A stretch of DNA of 64,000 nt from Microcella daejeonensis (GTDB lineage Bacteria > Actinomycetota > Actinomycetes > Actinomycetales > Microbacteriaceae), in assembly GCF_026625045.1 (NCBI RefSeq), contig NZ_CP113089.1, positions 1,736,001 to 1,800,000 of the forward strand, given 5' to 3'. The translations under genes and the position numbers were made by a program. The notes beneath the pieces are model-generated. The model ran no database searches, was not told the origin of the DNA, and was given only the letters and a program-made list of their open reading frames with translations. The first letter of the stretch is position 1, and each line of letters starts with the position of its first letter. Below, in pieces: positions 41,099-50,628 of the stretch.

Positions 41099-44000
41099 AT
41101 GCCCCCCGCCGAGCCCGCCGCCGTCGCCGCGGGCGCTCGCGAGACGGCCGCGCTCGACGCGAGCCAGCGGGCGGTGGTCGGTGCCCGGCGCGGGCCCGGC
41201 GCGGTCGTGCTCGGCGCCCCCGGCACGGGCAAGACCCGCACGGTGATCGAGCTCGTCGCGGCCGCCATCCTCGACGACGGGCTGCCTCCCGAGAGCGTGC
41301 TCGTGCTGACCCCCTCCCGCCGCAGCGCGACGGTGCTGCGCGACCGCCTTGCCTTGCGCCTCGCGCACGGCGACGAGTCCGCTGCGCCCGTGCTGCCGGG
41401 GCCCCTCGCGCGCTCGATCGCCTCGTACGCCCACGCGATCGTCACGGCGGATGCCCGGCTCACCGGCCAGCCCGACCCGCGGCTGCTCTCCGGCGCCGAT
41501 CAGGACGCCGATCTCGCCGAGCTGCTGGCGGGGCACGCGCTCGACGGCACGGGCCCGCGGTGGCCCGATCACCTCGGGCCGGAGGTGCGGGCGCTCGGCG
41601 CGTTCCGCACCGAGCTGCGCGATGCGATCGCCCGGGTGTCGGAGCACGGGTGGACCACCGATCGGCTGCGGTCGGAGGGCCGCGCGCACGACCAGCCCGC
41701 GTGGGCGGCCCTCGCCGACCTCGTCGACGAGTACCGCGTCGTGCTCGGCGGCGCCCGGGCCGACCAGGTCGACCCGGCCGAGCTCGTGCGGGCCGCGATC
41801 GGGCTCGTGCGCGATCCGGCGCCCGGAGCGCCGGCCGCCCCGCGGCTCGTCGTGCTCGACGACGCGCACGATGCGACGCCGAGCGGCTTCGAGCTGCTGG
41901 CCGCGCTCGCCGCGCGCGGGGCGACGGTCATCGCGCTCGGCGACCCCGACGTGGCCACGAACACGTTCCGCGGGGCGGAGCCCGACGCCGTCGCCCGGCT
42001 CGGCGTGCTGCTCGAGGCGGGCATCCCGACCCTCGTACTCGGCACGGCGCACCGGCAGGGGCCCGCGCTGCGCGCGCTCACCGCGGGGCTCAGCGCGCGC
42101 ATCGGCACGGCGGCGGCGGGCGCCCAGCGCCGGGCGGTGCCCGGGCGGGCGGCCGATCCCCTCGACGCCGATGACGCGCTCGTGCGAACGGAGGGCGCGC
42201 TGCTCGCCGTCGCCGCTCCGAGCCCCGCGCGCGAGAGATCGCTCGTGGCCGACCTGCTGCGCGAGCGCCACCTGCTCGACGGCGTGCCCTGGTCGGCGAT
42301 GGCCGTCGTCGTGCGCACCGGGGCCCAGGTGCCGCTGCTCGCCCGGGCGCTCGCCGCGGCCGAGGTGCCCGTGCGCACGACCGCGGCCGGTCGGCCGCTG
42401 CGCGAGCATCCCGCCGCCCGCGCCCTCATCCGCTTCGTCGACGTCGGTACGGGGCGCTCACCGCTGGATGCCGATGCCGCGGCCGAGCTGCTGCTCTCGC
42501 CGCTCGGCGGCCTCGACCGCATCGGCCTGCGGCGGCTGCGGCGCGCCCTGCGCGGGGAGGAGCTCGCGGGGGAGGGCGACCGCGGCGCCGACGAGCTGCT
42601 CGTCGAGGCGCTCGCCGCCCCCGATCGGCTCGAGACGATCGATCACCGAACGGCGCGCCGCGCGGCGCGCGTCGCGCGCACCCTCGCGCGCATCCGTACC
42701 GCTCACGAGGCGGGGGCGACCGTCGACGAGCTGCTCTGGACGGCGTGGGACGAGGCCCGGCTCGCGGCGGAGTGGGCGCAGACGTCGGCGGGAAGCGGCA
42801 TCGTGGCCGCCGAGGCCGACCGCGCTCTCGACGCCGTGGTCGCGGTCTTCACCGCCGCGACGACGATCGTCGACACGGTGCCCGAGGCGACGGTCGAGAC
42901 CTTCCTCGCCCGCGTGCTCGACAGCGACGTCGCGGACGACCTGCTGCAGCCCGTGCGCACCGAGGAGTCGGTGCTCATCACGACCCCGGCCTCGGCCGCG
43001 GGGCTCGAGGTGGACGTCGTCGTGGTGGCCGGTCTCACCGAGGGCGTCTGGCCCAATCTCCGCGTGCGCGGCACCCTCCTCGGCGCTCCGCTGCTGAGCC
43101 GGGTCGCCCGCGATCTGCCCGTCGCCGACCTCGACGAGCGGCGGCTCGTGCTCGACGACGAGCTGCGCATGTTCGTGCTCGCGGCCTCGCGGGCGCGCCG
43201 CCAGCTGATCGTCACGGCGACGGCGGGCGAGGACGAGCAGCCGAGCGCGCTGTGGGAGCACGTCAGCCAGGCCGCGGGGGAGCCGGCCGTCGGCTCCGCC
43301 CGGCGCGGCCGACCCCGCTCGCTGCGCCGGCTCGTCGGCCAGCTGAGGCGCATCCTCACCGACCCCGCCTCGAACGAGACCGCCCGGGCGGAGGCGGCGG
43401 TCGCCCTGCGGCGCCTCGCCGACGAGGGCGTCGCCGGGGCGGGGCCCGACGAGTGGTGGGGCGTGCTCGAGCCCTCGACGACGGCGCCGCTGTTCCTCGA
43501 CGACGAGCACGTGACCCTCTCGCCGTCGAAGCTCGAGGCCATCGAGACCTCGCCGCTCGACTGGTTCCTCGACCGCATCGCGCCGGAGGAGACGAGCGCC
43601 GTCATGGGCATCGGCACGATCGTGCACGGGGCGATGGAGACCCTCGACGATCCCGACGTCGACGCGGTCTGGGCGGCCATCGAGGCGCGCTGGGCCGAGC
43701 TCGTCTTCGAATCGCCGTGGCTCGCCGAGCAGCAGCGCCGCCTCGCCCGCCGCTACGCCGAGGGCGTCGCCGCCTACCTGCGCGACGCCGCCCTCGAGGG
43801 CCGCGCTCGCGTCGCGGCCGAGGAGCGCTTCTCCGTGCTCGTCGACCGGGCCCGGCTGAGCGGCAGCGTCGACCGCATCGAGCGCTCCGACGACGGCGGC
43901 GTGCGCATCATCGACCTCAAGACCGGGCGACCGGTGACGGACGCCGGGGCGACGGGCAACGCGCAGCTCGGCGCCTACCAGCTCGCCTATGCCGACGGCG

Positions 44001-44275
44001 CCTTCGACGAGCTGCTCGACCCGATCGGTCCGCACCACGCGGAGGGTGCCCGACTGCTGTTCGTGCGCGAAGGCGTGCGCGGCAAGCCCTACCGCGAGGC
44101 CCGGCAGCCCGTGCTCGACGAGGAGGGGCTCGAGGCGTTCCGGCTGCGGCTGCGGCAGGCGGTGGCCGCGGTGGCGGTGGCGGAGCTCTCCGGCCCGCGC
44201 ACGGTCGGTCGCTTCGACTTCGCCGCACGACGGCATCGGCTGCACCGCGTGCCGCCGATCACGGGGGAGCGATGA
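41099..44275 (+). CDS. adnA: AdnA-like helicase-nuclease subunit
   Basis: A 1058-residue UvrD/Rep-type protein with a C-terminal PD-(D/E)XK nuclease. Walker A is 'GAPGTGKT' (39-46); the motif II position reads 'VLDDAHD' (Asp254-Asp255) instead of the active DExx form. The nuclease block is 'IIDLKTGRP' (Asp939, Lys941) followed by 'QLGAYQLAY'. In mycobacteria AdnA and AdnB form the end-resection motor-nuclease that replaces RecBCD/AddAB; AdnA has a weak motor and an active nuclease, which fits the degenerate motif II here. Its stop overlaps the adnB start (ATGA). With the DUF3107 gene divergent, the locus matches other actinobacteria. Confidence 0.92.
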   Translation: MPPAEPAAVAAGARETAALDASQRAVVGARRGPGAVVLGAPGTGKTRTVIELVAAAILDDGLPPESVLVLTPSRRSATVLRDRLALRLAHGDESAAPVLPGPLARSIASYAHAIVTADARLTGQPDPRLLSGADQDADLAELLAGHALDGTGPRWPDHLGPEVRALGAFRTELRDAIARVSEHGWTTDRLRSEGRAHDQPAWAALADLVDEYRVVLGGARADQVDPAELVRAAIGLVRDPAPGAPAAPRLVVLDDAHDATPSGFELLAALAARGATVIALGDPDVATNTFRGAEPDAVARLGVLLEAGIPTLVLGTAHRQGPALRALTAGLSARIGTAAAGAQRRAVPGRAADPLDADDALVRTEGALLAVAAPSPARERSLVADLLRERHLLDGVPWSAMAVVVRTGAQVPLLARALAAAEVPVRTTAAGRPLREHPAARALIRFVDVGTGRSPLDADAAAELLLSPLGGLDRIGLRRLRRALRGEELAGEGDRGADELLVEALAAPDRLETIDHRTARRAARVARTLARIRTAHEAGATVDELLWTAWDEARLAAEWAQTSAGSGIVAAEADRALDAVVAVFTAATTIVDTVPEATVETFLARVLDSDVADDLLQPVRTEESVLITTPASAAGLEVDVVVVAGLTEGVWPNLRVRGTLLGAPLLSRVARDLPVADLDERRLVLDDELRMFVLAASRARRQLIVTATAGEDEQPSALWEHVSQAAGEPAVGSARRGRPRSLRRLVGQLRRILTDPASNETARAEAAVALRRLADEGVAGAGPDEWWGVLEPSTTAPLFLDDEHVTLSPSKLEAIETSPLDWFLDRIAPEETSAVMGIGTIVHGAMETLDDPDVDAVWAAIEARWAELVFESPWLAEQQRRLARRYAEGVAAYLRDAALEGRARVAAEERFSVLVDRARLSGSVDRIERSDDGGVRIIDLKTGRPVTDAGATGNAQLGAYQLAYADGAFDELLDPIGPHHAEGARLLFVREGVRGKPYREARQPVLDEEGLEAFRLRLRQAVAAVAVAELSGPRTVGRFDFAARRHRLHRVPPITGER

Positions 44276-47200
44276 GCGCCGGGGCGGGCATCCCGCCGCG
44301 CCCGGGGCGGCAGCCGCGCATCAGCGCCGACGCGATCGCCGAGGCGATCGGCCAGCACCGGCCGACGGAGGAGCAGCGCGCCGTGATCGAGGCGCCGCTC
44401 GCCCCCGCGCTCGTCGTCGCCGGTGCCGGCTCGGGCAAGACCGAGACGATGGCGGCGCGCGTGCTCTGGCTCGTCGCGAACGAGTTCGTGCGGCCCGACG
44501 AGGTGCTCGGGCTCACCTTCACCCGCAAGGCCGCCGGCGAGCTCGCCCATCGGATCCGCTCGCGCCTGGACGCGCTCGGGCGCAGCCCGCTGATGGCGCG
44601 GCCCGAGGGCTCCCCGCCGCTCGTCGACGCCTTCACCCAGCCGGCCGTCAGCACGTACAACGCCTTCGCCTCGACCCTCTACCGCGACCACGCCGTGCTC
44701 ATCGGGCGCGACCCCGAGGGCGTCGTGCTCGGCGAGGCGAGCGCGTGGCAGCTGGCCCGCGAGCTCGTCACGCGCAGCAGCGACGATCGGCTCGGGGCGC
44801 TCGACAAGCCCATCGACCGCATCACCCGCGCCGTGCTCGGCCTCGCCCACGGTCTCGCCGAGCACGTCGCCGAACTCGACGATCTGCGCGCGCTCGCGAC
44901 CGAGTTCTCGGGTCTCGCCGAGCTGCCGCCCGGCGGGCGCGGTGCGTACGCCGACGTCGAGAAGCTCGCCGCCGAGATCGGCGCGAGCCTGCCGGTCGCC
45001 GATCTGGTCGAGCGGTTCCGGCTGCTCAAGCAGCGCGACGGGCTCGTGGAGTTCGCCGACCAGGTCGGCCTCGCGCTGCAGATCGTGCAGCGCCACCGCG
45101 GGGTGATCGACGGTCTGCGCGAGCGCTACCGGGTGGTGCTGCTCGACGAGTACCAGGACACGAACGTCGCCCAGACGCGACTGCTCTCCGCCCTGTTCGG
45201 CGGCACGCCCGTGATGGCCGTGGGCGACCCGCACCAGTCCATCTACGGCTGGCGAGGGGCGAGCGCCTCGAACCTCGACGACTTCGCACGGAGGTTCGCC
45301 GTCGGTGCCGTCGACGACAGCGCGGGGGATGCCCCCGCCGGCTCGCCCGGCGCCGCTGAACCCGGCGCCGCGCGCTTCTCCCTCAGCACCTCGTGGCGCA
45401 ACGGCACGCGCATCCTCGACGTGGCGAACGCGCTCGTCGAGCCGCTCAGCGCGCGCTCGGGTGCGGGCGGCGGGGCCGTGGTCGCGCGGCTCGCGGCAGG
45501 CCCGACCGCGAGCGAGCATCCCGTCGAGCTGGCCTGGCTCGAGCACGTCGAGGACGAGGCCGACGCGGTCGCCCGCTGGTTCGCGGCCCGGCTCGGCGAG
45601 GGCGCCGTCGGCGCGGAACCCGGGGCCGTCGACGCCGAGGGCCGCCCGCTGCGGCCGAGTGCGGCGCTGCTCATGCGCAACCGCTCGACGCAGCCGGTGT
45701 TCCTCGCGGCAATGCGCCGGCACGAGGTGCCCGTGCACGTGCTCGGCATCGGCGGCCTGCTCGAGGAGCCCGAGATCGCCGACCTCGTCAGCGCGCTCTC
45801 CGTCGTCGCCGACCCCTCCTCGGGCACCGAGCTCGTACGCCTGCTCGCCGGGCCGCGCTGGCGCATCGGTCTCGCCGACCTGGAGGGGCTGCGCGCGATC
45901 GCCTCCTGGCTGCGCGAGCGCGACCTCTCGCAGCGACGGTTCTCCGACGAGGTCGTCGCCCGCATGCGCGACTCCGTCGCCCCCTCGGAGGGGCTCTCGA
46001 TCGTCGACGCGCTCGACTTCGTCGCCACCGCGCGCGAGGGGCACAGCCAGCTCGAGCGATTCAGCGAGGCCGGCCGGGAGAGGCTGCGCGAGGCCGGAGC
46101 CCTCTTCGCCCGGCTGCGCACCCGCACGGCGCTCGCGCTGCCCGACCTCGTCACCGCGGTCGAGCACGAGCTGCAGCTCGACATCGAGGTCGTCGCCAAC
46201 CCCGCCCGGGTTCTGCGCGAGGCTCCGCGCGAGGCCTTCCTCGACGCGCTCGACGGCTACCTCGGGCTCGCCGAGCAGGCGACGCTGGCCGGGTTCCTCG
46301 GCTGGCTGCGCGAGGCCGAGTGGCGCGACAACCTCTCGCCGCGCAGCGAGGAGCCCGAGCCCGGCACCGTGCAGGTGCTCACCGTGCACGGCTCGAAAGG
46401 GCTCGAGTGGGATCACGTCGTCGTGCCGCGCTTCGTCGCCGACGAGCTGCCCTCGAAGCCGCTCGGCGGCACCACCGGCTGGCTGAGCCTGGGGGTGCTG
46501 CCCTACCCGCTGCGGGGCGACGCCGAAGAGCTGCCGCACTTCGACTGGCGCGGCGCCGAGACGCGCAAGGAGCTGCTGGAACGGCGCGACGACTTCACGG
46601 CCGCGGTCGGGGCGCACCTCGAGAAGGAGGAGCGACGGCTCGCCTACGTCGCCGTGACGCGCGCTCGGCACCGGCTGCTGCTGACGGGATCGTTCTGGTC
46701 ACGGCAGACCAAGCCGCGAGGGCCGAGCCCGTTCCTCGTGCCGCTGCTCGAGCGGGGCATCCTGTCGCCGGCGCCCCCCGAGGCGCCCGAGAGCGAGACG
46801 AACCCGCTCGTCGTCGACGAGGGCGACGAGGCGTGGTGGCCGGGCGACCCCTTCGGCTCCGATCCGACGACGAGCCGTCGGGTGCGGGTGATGCGCGGTG
46901 CCGATCGCGTTCGCGCGGCCGATGCGAGCCGGGGCAGCGTCTGGGACGACGACATCACCCTGCTGCTCGCCGAGCGCGCCGCGCGCGAGAGTCGAGCGGG
47001 GCGCGTGCGCATCCCGGCCCGGGTGCCCGCCTCGGCCGTGAAGGACTTCGTGACCGAGCCCGAGGCGACCGCGGAGCGGCTGCGTCGACCCCTGCCGCAG
47101 CGGCCCTACCGGGCCACGCGGCTCGGAACGATCTTCCACCGCTGGGTCGAGCAGACCTCCGGGCTCGCCGCCACCTCCGACGCGATCGACGGGATCACCC

Positions 47201-47685
47201 TCGACCTCGACGCGCTCGAGGAGGGCGCCGGCGAGGCGGTCGAGCGCGAGCAGCTCGAGCAGCTGCAGACGACCTTCGCCGCCTCGCCCTGGGGAACCCG
47301 TACGCCGCTCGACGTCGAGCGCGAGCTGCATCTCGTCATGGAGGGCCGCATCCTCGTCTGCAAGATCGACGCGGTGTACGCGGTGGACGGCGCGCCCGAC
47401 CGCGTCGAGATCGTCGACTGGAAGACGGGGCGGGCGCCCCGCGACGCCGACGACCGGCGCGCGAAGGAGCTGCAGCTCGCCCTCTACCGCCTCGCCTACG
47501 CGCGATGGCGCGGCATGCCGCTCGACGACGTCGACGCGGTCTTCTACTTCGTCGCGGACGACGAGGTGCTGCGGCCGACGGCGCTGCCCGACGAGTCGGA
47601 GCTGCGTCGGCTGTGGCGCGAGTCGATCGGGCCCGCCGCACCGAGCCCGGGGGTCGCCCGCTCCGCGACGGCGGCATCCGGCTGA
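44272..47685 (+). CDS. adnB: AdnB-like ATP-dependent helicase-nuclease subunit
   Basis: A 1137-residue superfamily 1 helicase with C-terminal nuclease. Walker A is 'GAGSGKT' (51-57), motif Ia 'LTFTRKAAGEL', motif II 'LLDEYQDTN' (Asp292, Glu293), motif III 'VGDPHQSIYGWRGA', motif V 'VHGSKGLEWDHV' and motif VI 'YVAVTRARHRLLL'. The nuclease motif is 'IVDWKTGRAP' (Asp1049, Lys1051) with 'LQLALYRLAYAR' behind it. All motor motifs are canonical, so this is the translocating subunit of the AdnAB double-strand-break resection machine. It is translationally coupled to adnA. Confidence 0.93.
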   Translation: MSAGAGIPPRPGRQPRISADAIAEAIGQHRPTEEQRAVIEAPLAPALVVAGAGSGKTETMAARVLWLVANEFVRPDEVLGLTFTRKAAGELAHRIRSRLDALGRSPLMARPEGSPPLVDAFTQPAVSTYNAFASTLYRDHAVLIGRDPEGVVLGEASAWQLARELVTRSSDDRLGALDKPIDRITRAVLGLAHGLAEHVAELDDLRALATEFSGLAELPPGGRGAYADVEKLAAEIGASLPVADLVERFRLLKQRDGLVEFADQVGLALQIVQRHRGVIDGLRERYRVVLLDEYQDTNVAQTRLLSALFGGTPVMAVGDPHQSIYGWRGASASNLDDFARRFAVGAVDDSAGDAPAGSPGAAEPGAARFSLSTSWRNGTRILDVANALVEPLSARSGAGGGAVVARLAAGPTASEHPVELAWLEHVEDEADAVARWFAARLGEGAVGAEPGAVDAEGRPLRPSAALLMRNRSTQPVFLAAMRRHEVPVHVLGIGGLLEEPEIADLVSALSVVADPSSGTELVRLLAGPRWRIGLADLEGLRAIASWLRERDLSQRRFSDEVVARMRDSVAPSEGLSIVDALDFVATAREGHSQLERFSEAGRERLREAGALFARLRTRTALALPDLVTAVEHELQLDIEVVANPARVLREAPREAFLDALDGYLGLAEQATLAGFLGWLREAEWRDNLSPRSEEPEPGTVQVLTVHGSKGLEWDHVVVPRFVADELPSKPLGGTTGWLSLGVLPYPLRGDAEELPHFDWRGAETRKELLERRDDFTAAVGAHLEKEERRLAYVAVTRARHRLLLTGSFWSRQTKPRGPSPFLVPLLERGILSPAPPEAPESETNPLVVDEGDEAWWPGDPFGSDPTTSRRVRVMRGADRVRAADASRGSVWDDDITLLLAERAARESRAGRVRIPARVPASAVKDFVTEPEATAERLRRPLPQRPYRATRLGTIFHRWVEQTSGLAATSDAIDGITLDLDALEEGAGEAVEREQLEQLQTTFAASPWGTRTPLDVERELHLVMEGRILVCKIDAVYAVDGAPDRVEIVDWKTGRAPRDADDRRAKELQLALYRLAYARWRGMPLDDVDAVFYFVADDEVLRPTALPDESELRRLWRESIGPAAPSPGVARSATAASG

Positions 47686-47887
47686 AGCGGCGCGGCACCC
47701 CGTCCGCGTCGGAGCGTCGATCGGGGCCCGAGCGCGTCGCCGTGGGGTGCGGGCGCGAGGCGGGAGCGCTATCTCGCAGCGCTCGCCCACGGGCGATCGC
47801 TCCGCCGCACGACTGCCGCGTGGTGCCGCGCACGATCGGGTCGTGAGGCCGTTACCAAAACGTCGTCGCGGCAGACGGGAGGAATCC

Positions 47888-47916
47888 TTGACGATTGGCG
47901 GCGGCGAGATTACGGT
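47888..47916 (+). promoter_or_regulatory. Sigma-70-type promoter of the lipoprotein/ABC operon
   Basis: TTGACG (47888-47893) and TACGGT (47911-47916) are separated by exactly 17 bases. The start codon is about 200 bases downstream, so a long leader is implied; I see no riboswitch in it. The rest of the 47686-48118 gap contains no gene I can support. Confidence 0.6.
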
Positions 47917-48118
47917 CACCGGTAGAACGGTGCGTCCGGTGAACAAACCTGTCTGTTCGAGCAGCTCTCGTGCACGACATCCGCTCATCCGCTGGCTTCG
48001 CAGCAGCGCGACGGTGCGAACGGAACACTCGCAGCCGCCACTCGCTGTTCGCCACCCGCCACCGGCGGGTGGGCACCAGCACGATCATCGGCGTCGGTCG
48101 CCGAAGCACGGAGCAGAC

Positions 48119-49090
48119 ATGATCACCCCCGTTCGTACTCTCGCGGCGCTGAGCGCGTCGGCTCTCGTCCTCGCACTCGCAGCGTGCTCGCCCGGCGGCG
48201 GCGATGCCGCCGAGGACGAGTACTCCTCGCCCCTGAACGACTATCTGTCCGCCGTGTGGGGCGGTGATCTCTCCGAGGAGGACGCCATGGCGCGTGCGGA
48301 GGAGGAGCTGCGCATCCGCGAGGAGATCGCCGCGGAGTGCATGGCCGAGCAGGGCTTCGACTACGTGCCGGTCGTCGATATGGGTTATACCTCGGGTTCG
48401 GGCCAGGAGTGGGAGCCCGACGACCGCGAGTGGGTGGCGCAGTACGGCTACGGCGCCGTGCGATCCCCGGGCAGCGAGGACGTGCCCGACCCTGACGAGC
48501 AGTTCGTCGACCCGAACCAGGAGTACGTCGAGAGTCTCTCCGAGTCCGAGATGACCGCGTACTACGAGGCGCTGTACGGTCCGCAGCCGACGGAGGAGGA
48601 GCTCAACGACGACGGCTCCTACGAGTACAACTGGGAGACGGCCGGCTGCCAGGGCTTCGCCGATAACGAGACCCGCGCGAGCAACCCGATGGAGTCGGAG
48701 GAGCACAAGCCCCTCATGGACGCCATCAACGAGTTCTACACCTCGATGGAGACCGACCCGGCGCTCGCGGAGGTCGACGGCGAGTGGGTCACCTGCATGG
48801 AGGAAGCCGGCTACTCGGGCTTCAGCGCGCAGTTCGACGCGCAGAACTCGGTGTACGACGAGCTGAACGCCTACTACGAGAGCATGACCGACTACGTCGA
48901 GGACGACCCCGCCCTCGACGAGATCGCCGAGCGCGAGATCGACCTCGCGCTCGCCGATCTCGATTGCCGGGAGGCGACGGACTACCGCGAGCGCCGCCAG
49001 GCTGTCTCCGTCGAACTGGAGGAGCAGTTCATCTCCGACAACAAGACCGCTCTCGAGGCGCTCGTCGCCGACGCTGAGCAGGGCCAGTAG
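48119..49090 (+). CDS. Acidic lipoprotein leading a MacB-type export operon
   Basis: A 323-residue lipoprotein. The signal peptide 'VRTLAALSASALVLALAAC' ends at Cys23. The mature protein is very acidic and rich in Tyr and Glu ('SPLNDYLSAVWGGDLSEEDAMARAEEELRIREEIAAECMAEQGFDYVPV'), with cysteines in 'AECMAEQGF', 'AGCQGF', 'VTCMEEAGY' and 'LDCREA'. The 'CM.EQGF/CMEEAGY' pair looks like an internal repeat, and similar 'CM...G' motifs occur in other actinobacterial lipoproteins. Function unknown. Only two bases separate its stop from the next gene, so it belongs to the export operon, perhaps as a substrate-capturing or periplasm-side partner. Confidence 0.8.
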   Translation: MITPVRTLAALSASALVLALAACSPGGGDAAEDEYSSPLNDYLSAVWGGDLSEEDAMARAEEELRIREEIAAECMAEQGFDYVPVVDMGYTSGSGQEWEPDDREWVAQYGYGAVRSPGSEDVPDPDEQFVDPNQEYVESLSESEMTAYYEALYGPQPTEEELNDDGSYEYNWETAGCQGFADNETRASNPMESEEHKPLMDAINEFYTSMETDPALAEVDGEWVTCMEEAGYSGFSAQFDAQNSVYDELNAYYESMTDYVEDDPALDEIAEREIDLALADLDCREATDYRERRQAVSVELEEQFISDNKTALEALVADAEQGQ

Positions 49091-49092
49091 CG

Positions 49093-50628
49093 GTGGCGAC
49101 CGCTGCTGTCAGCGGCTGGAAGCGGGTTCTCGGCGCGAACCGCGCCGTGTGGGTGACAGCAGCTATCGCGGTCGTCGCCCTCATCGCGGGGTTGCTCGTG
49201 GGGCGGTTCGTCGTATCGCCCGCTGACGCGTCGGCGGCCTCCGAGGCCCCGGACCCCGGGCTGGTCACGGTGCCCGTCGAGCTCGGCGTGCTGTCCAACG
49301 ACCTCACTCTCCGCGGTGACGTCGGTTTCGCGGACTCCGTCGAGGTCACGATCGATGCGGCGTCGTTCGGCGGCGCCCCCGTCGTCACCGGCGCCGTTCC
49401 CGAGGTCGACGCGTCTCTCGAACCGCTGTCGGTCGCGCTCGCCGTCGCCGGCCGCCCGGTCATCGTGCTTCCGGGCGAGCTGCCCGCCTACCGCACCCTC
49501 GAATTCGGGATGCGCGGCCCCGACGTCGTCCAGTTCAAGGAGGCGATGGCGGCCGTCGGCATCGGCGCAGGCGACCCTGCATCCGACCTCTTCGACGCCA
49601 CCGCGGCGAACGCCGTCGCCGCGCTGTACGAGCGCGTCGGCTACGCCGCCCCCGCCGGCGCGGAGGGTGCGGGGGAGGTGTTGCGCGCGGCGCAGGATGC
49701 GGTGCGCGGCGCGCAGCAGCAGCTCGAGGCGGCGCGCGCCGACCTCGCGCGGGCATCCGGGGGGCCATCGGCTGTCGACATCCGTCAGGCCGACAACGCC
49801 GTATCGAGTGCGCATCGCGCCGTCGAGGCGGCGCTGGCGGGGAAGCCGCTTCCGCCGGAGGACACCGCCGCGGCCCTCGCCCAGTGGAACGCCGGCGTCG
49901 GCGATGCGCGTGATCAACTCGCGCTCGCGCAGCTGCAGCGCGAACAGCTCGGCGCTTCCGTGGACACGAGCGCCGAGCGTGCGGCTGTCGCGTCGGCGCA
50001 GCAGTTCGTGGCCGACGCGCAGGGCGAGCTGAACCGTGCGCAGGAGGCGTCGTTGCCGCAGCTGCCCTCGGGAGAGGTGCTGTACCTCACCGACCTGCCG
50101 CGCCGCGTCGACGCCGTCAACGTGGCACGAGGGCAGGTGCTGCAGGGAGCCGCGCTCGTCGTCTCGGGCGCTGCGCTCACCATCTCGGGCGGAGTCGCGG
50201 CGACGGACGCTGAACTCCTGACGGTCGGCGACCGTGCCCAGTTCGATCTGCCGGACGGCACCGTTCACGAGGCGACCATCACCGAACTCGCGGCAGCGGA
50301 GAATCCGACCGAGCGCTGGTCGATCGTGCTCGAGCCCGATCCGCTGACGAGCGAGCAGTCGATGCAGCTGCAGGGCTCGAACGTGCGCGTGATGATCGCG
50401 GTCGGAGCGACCGCGGGCGAGGTTCTGCACGTTCCGATCGCGGCGTTGACGGCGGGGTCGGGCGGGGAGGCGCGCATCGAGGTCGTCGACGGCGACCCCC
50501 GCGACGGCGAGCGTGCGGAGACGAGGCTGGTCGTGGTCGAGACGGGGCTCGCGGCGGGCGGCCAGGTCGAGGTGGTGCCGGTCGACGATGAGGTCGATGA
50601 GGGAGACCTGGTGGTGGTGGGGCGGTGA
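49093..50628 (+). CDS. MacA/HlyD-like periplasmic adaptor with peptidoglycan-binding domain
   Basis: A 511-residue protein anchored by one N-terminal helix ('VWVTAAIAVVALIAGLLVG'). A peptidoglycan-binding-1 type segment lies around 'YRTLEFGMRGPDVVQFKEAMAAVGI' (about 136-160), a coiled-coil hairpin around 'VLRAAQDAVRGAQQQLEAARADLARA' to 'AALAQWNAGVGDARDQLALAQLQREQL', and beta-barrel parts with 'GDRAQFDLPDGTVHEATITEL' near the C-terminus. This is the actinobacterial form of a MacA-type adaptor that links a MacB-like ABC transporter to the cell wall. The GTG start at 49093 follows the lipoprotein stop, and the stop overlaps the ATPase start (GTGA). Confidence 0.86.
   Translation: MATAAVSGWKRVLGANRAVWVTAAIAVVALIAGLLVGRFVVSPADASAASEAPDPGLVTVPVELGVLSNDLTLRGDVGFADSVEVTIDAASFGGAPVVTGAVPEVDASLEPLSVALAVAGRPVIVLPGELPAYRTLEFGMRGPDVVQFKEAMAAVGIGAGDPASDLFDATAANAVAALYERVGYAAPAGAEGAGEVLRAAQDAVRGAQQQLEAARADLARASGGPSAVDIRQADNAVSSAHRAVEAALAGKPLPPEDTAAALAQWNAGVGDARDQLALAQLQREQLGASVDTSAERAAVASAQQFVADAQGELNRAQEASLPQLPSGEVLYLTDLPRRVDAVNVARGQVLQGAALVVSGAALTISGGVAATDAELLTVGDRAQFDLPDGTVHEATITELAAAENPTERWSIVLEPDPLTSEQSMQLQGSNVRVMIAVGATAGEVLHVPIAALTAGSGGEARIEVVDGDPRDGERAETRLVVVETGLAAGGQVEVVPVDDEVDEGDLVVVGR

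Noticed and set aside
45393..47846. Long arginine/alanine-rich open frame in another frame of adnB, and similar long frames at 327-2243, 646-2355, 8642-11035 and 52869-54146
   Set aside because: High GC removes stop codons from antisense and shifted frames. These proteins are Arg/Ala-rich, have no motifs and lie fully inside genes with clear families.
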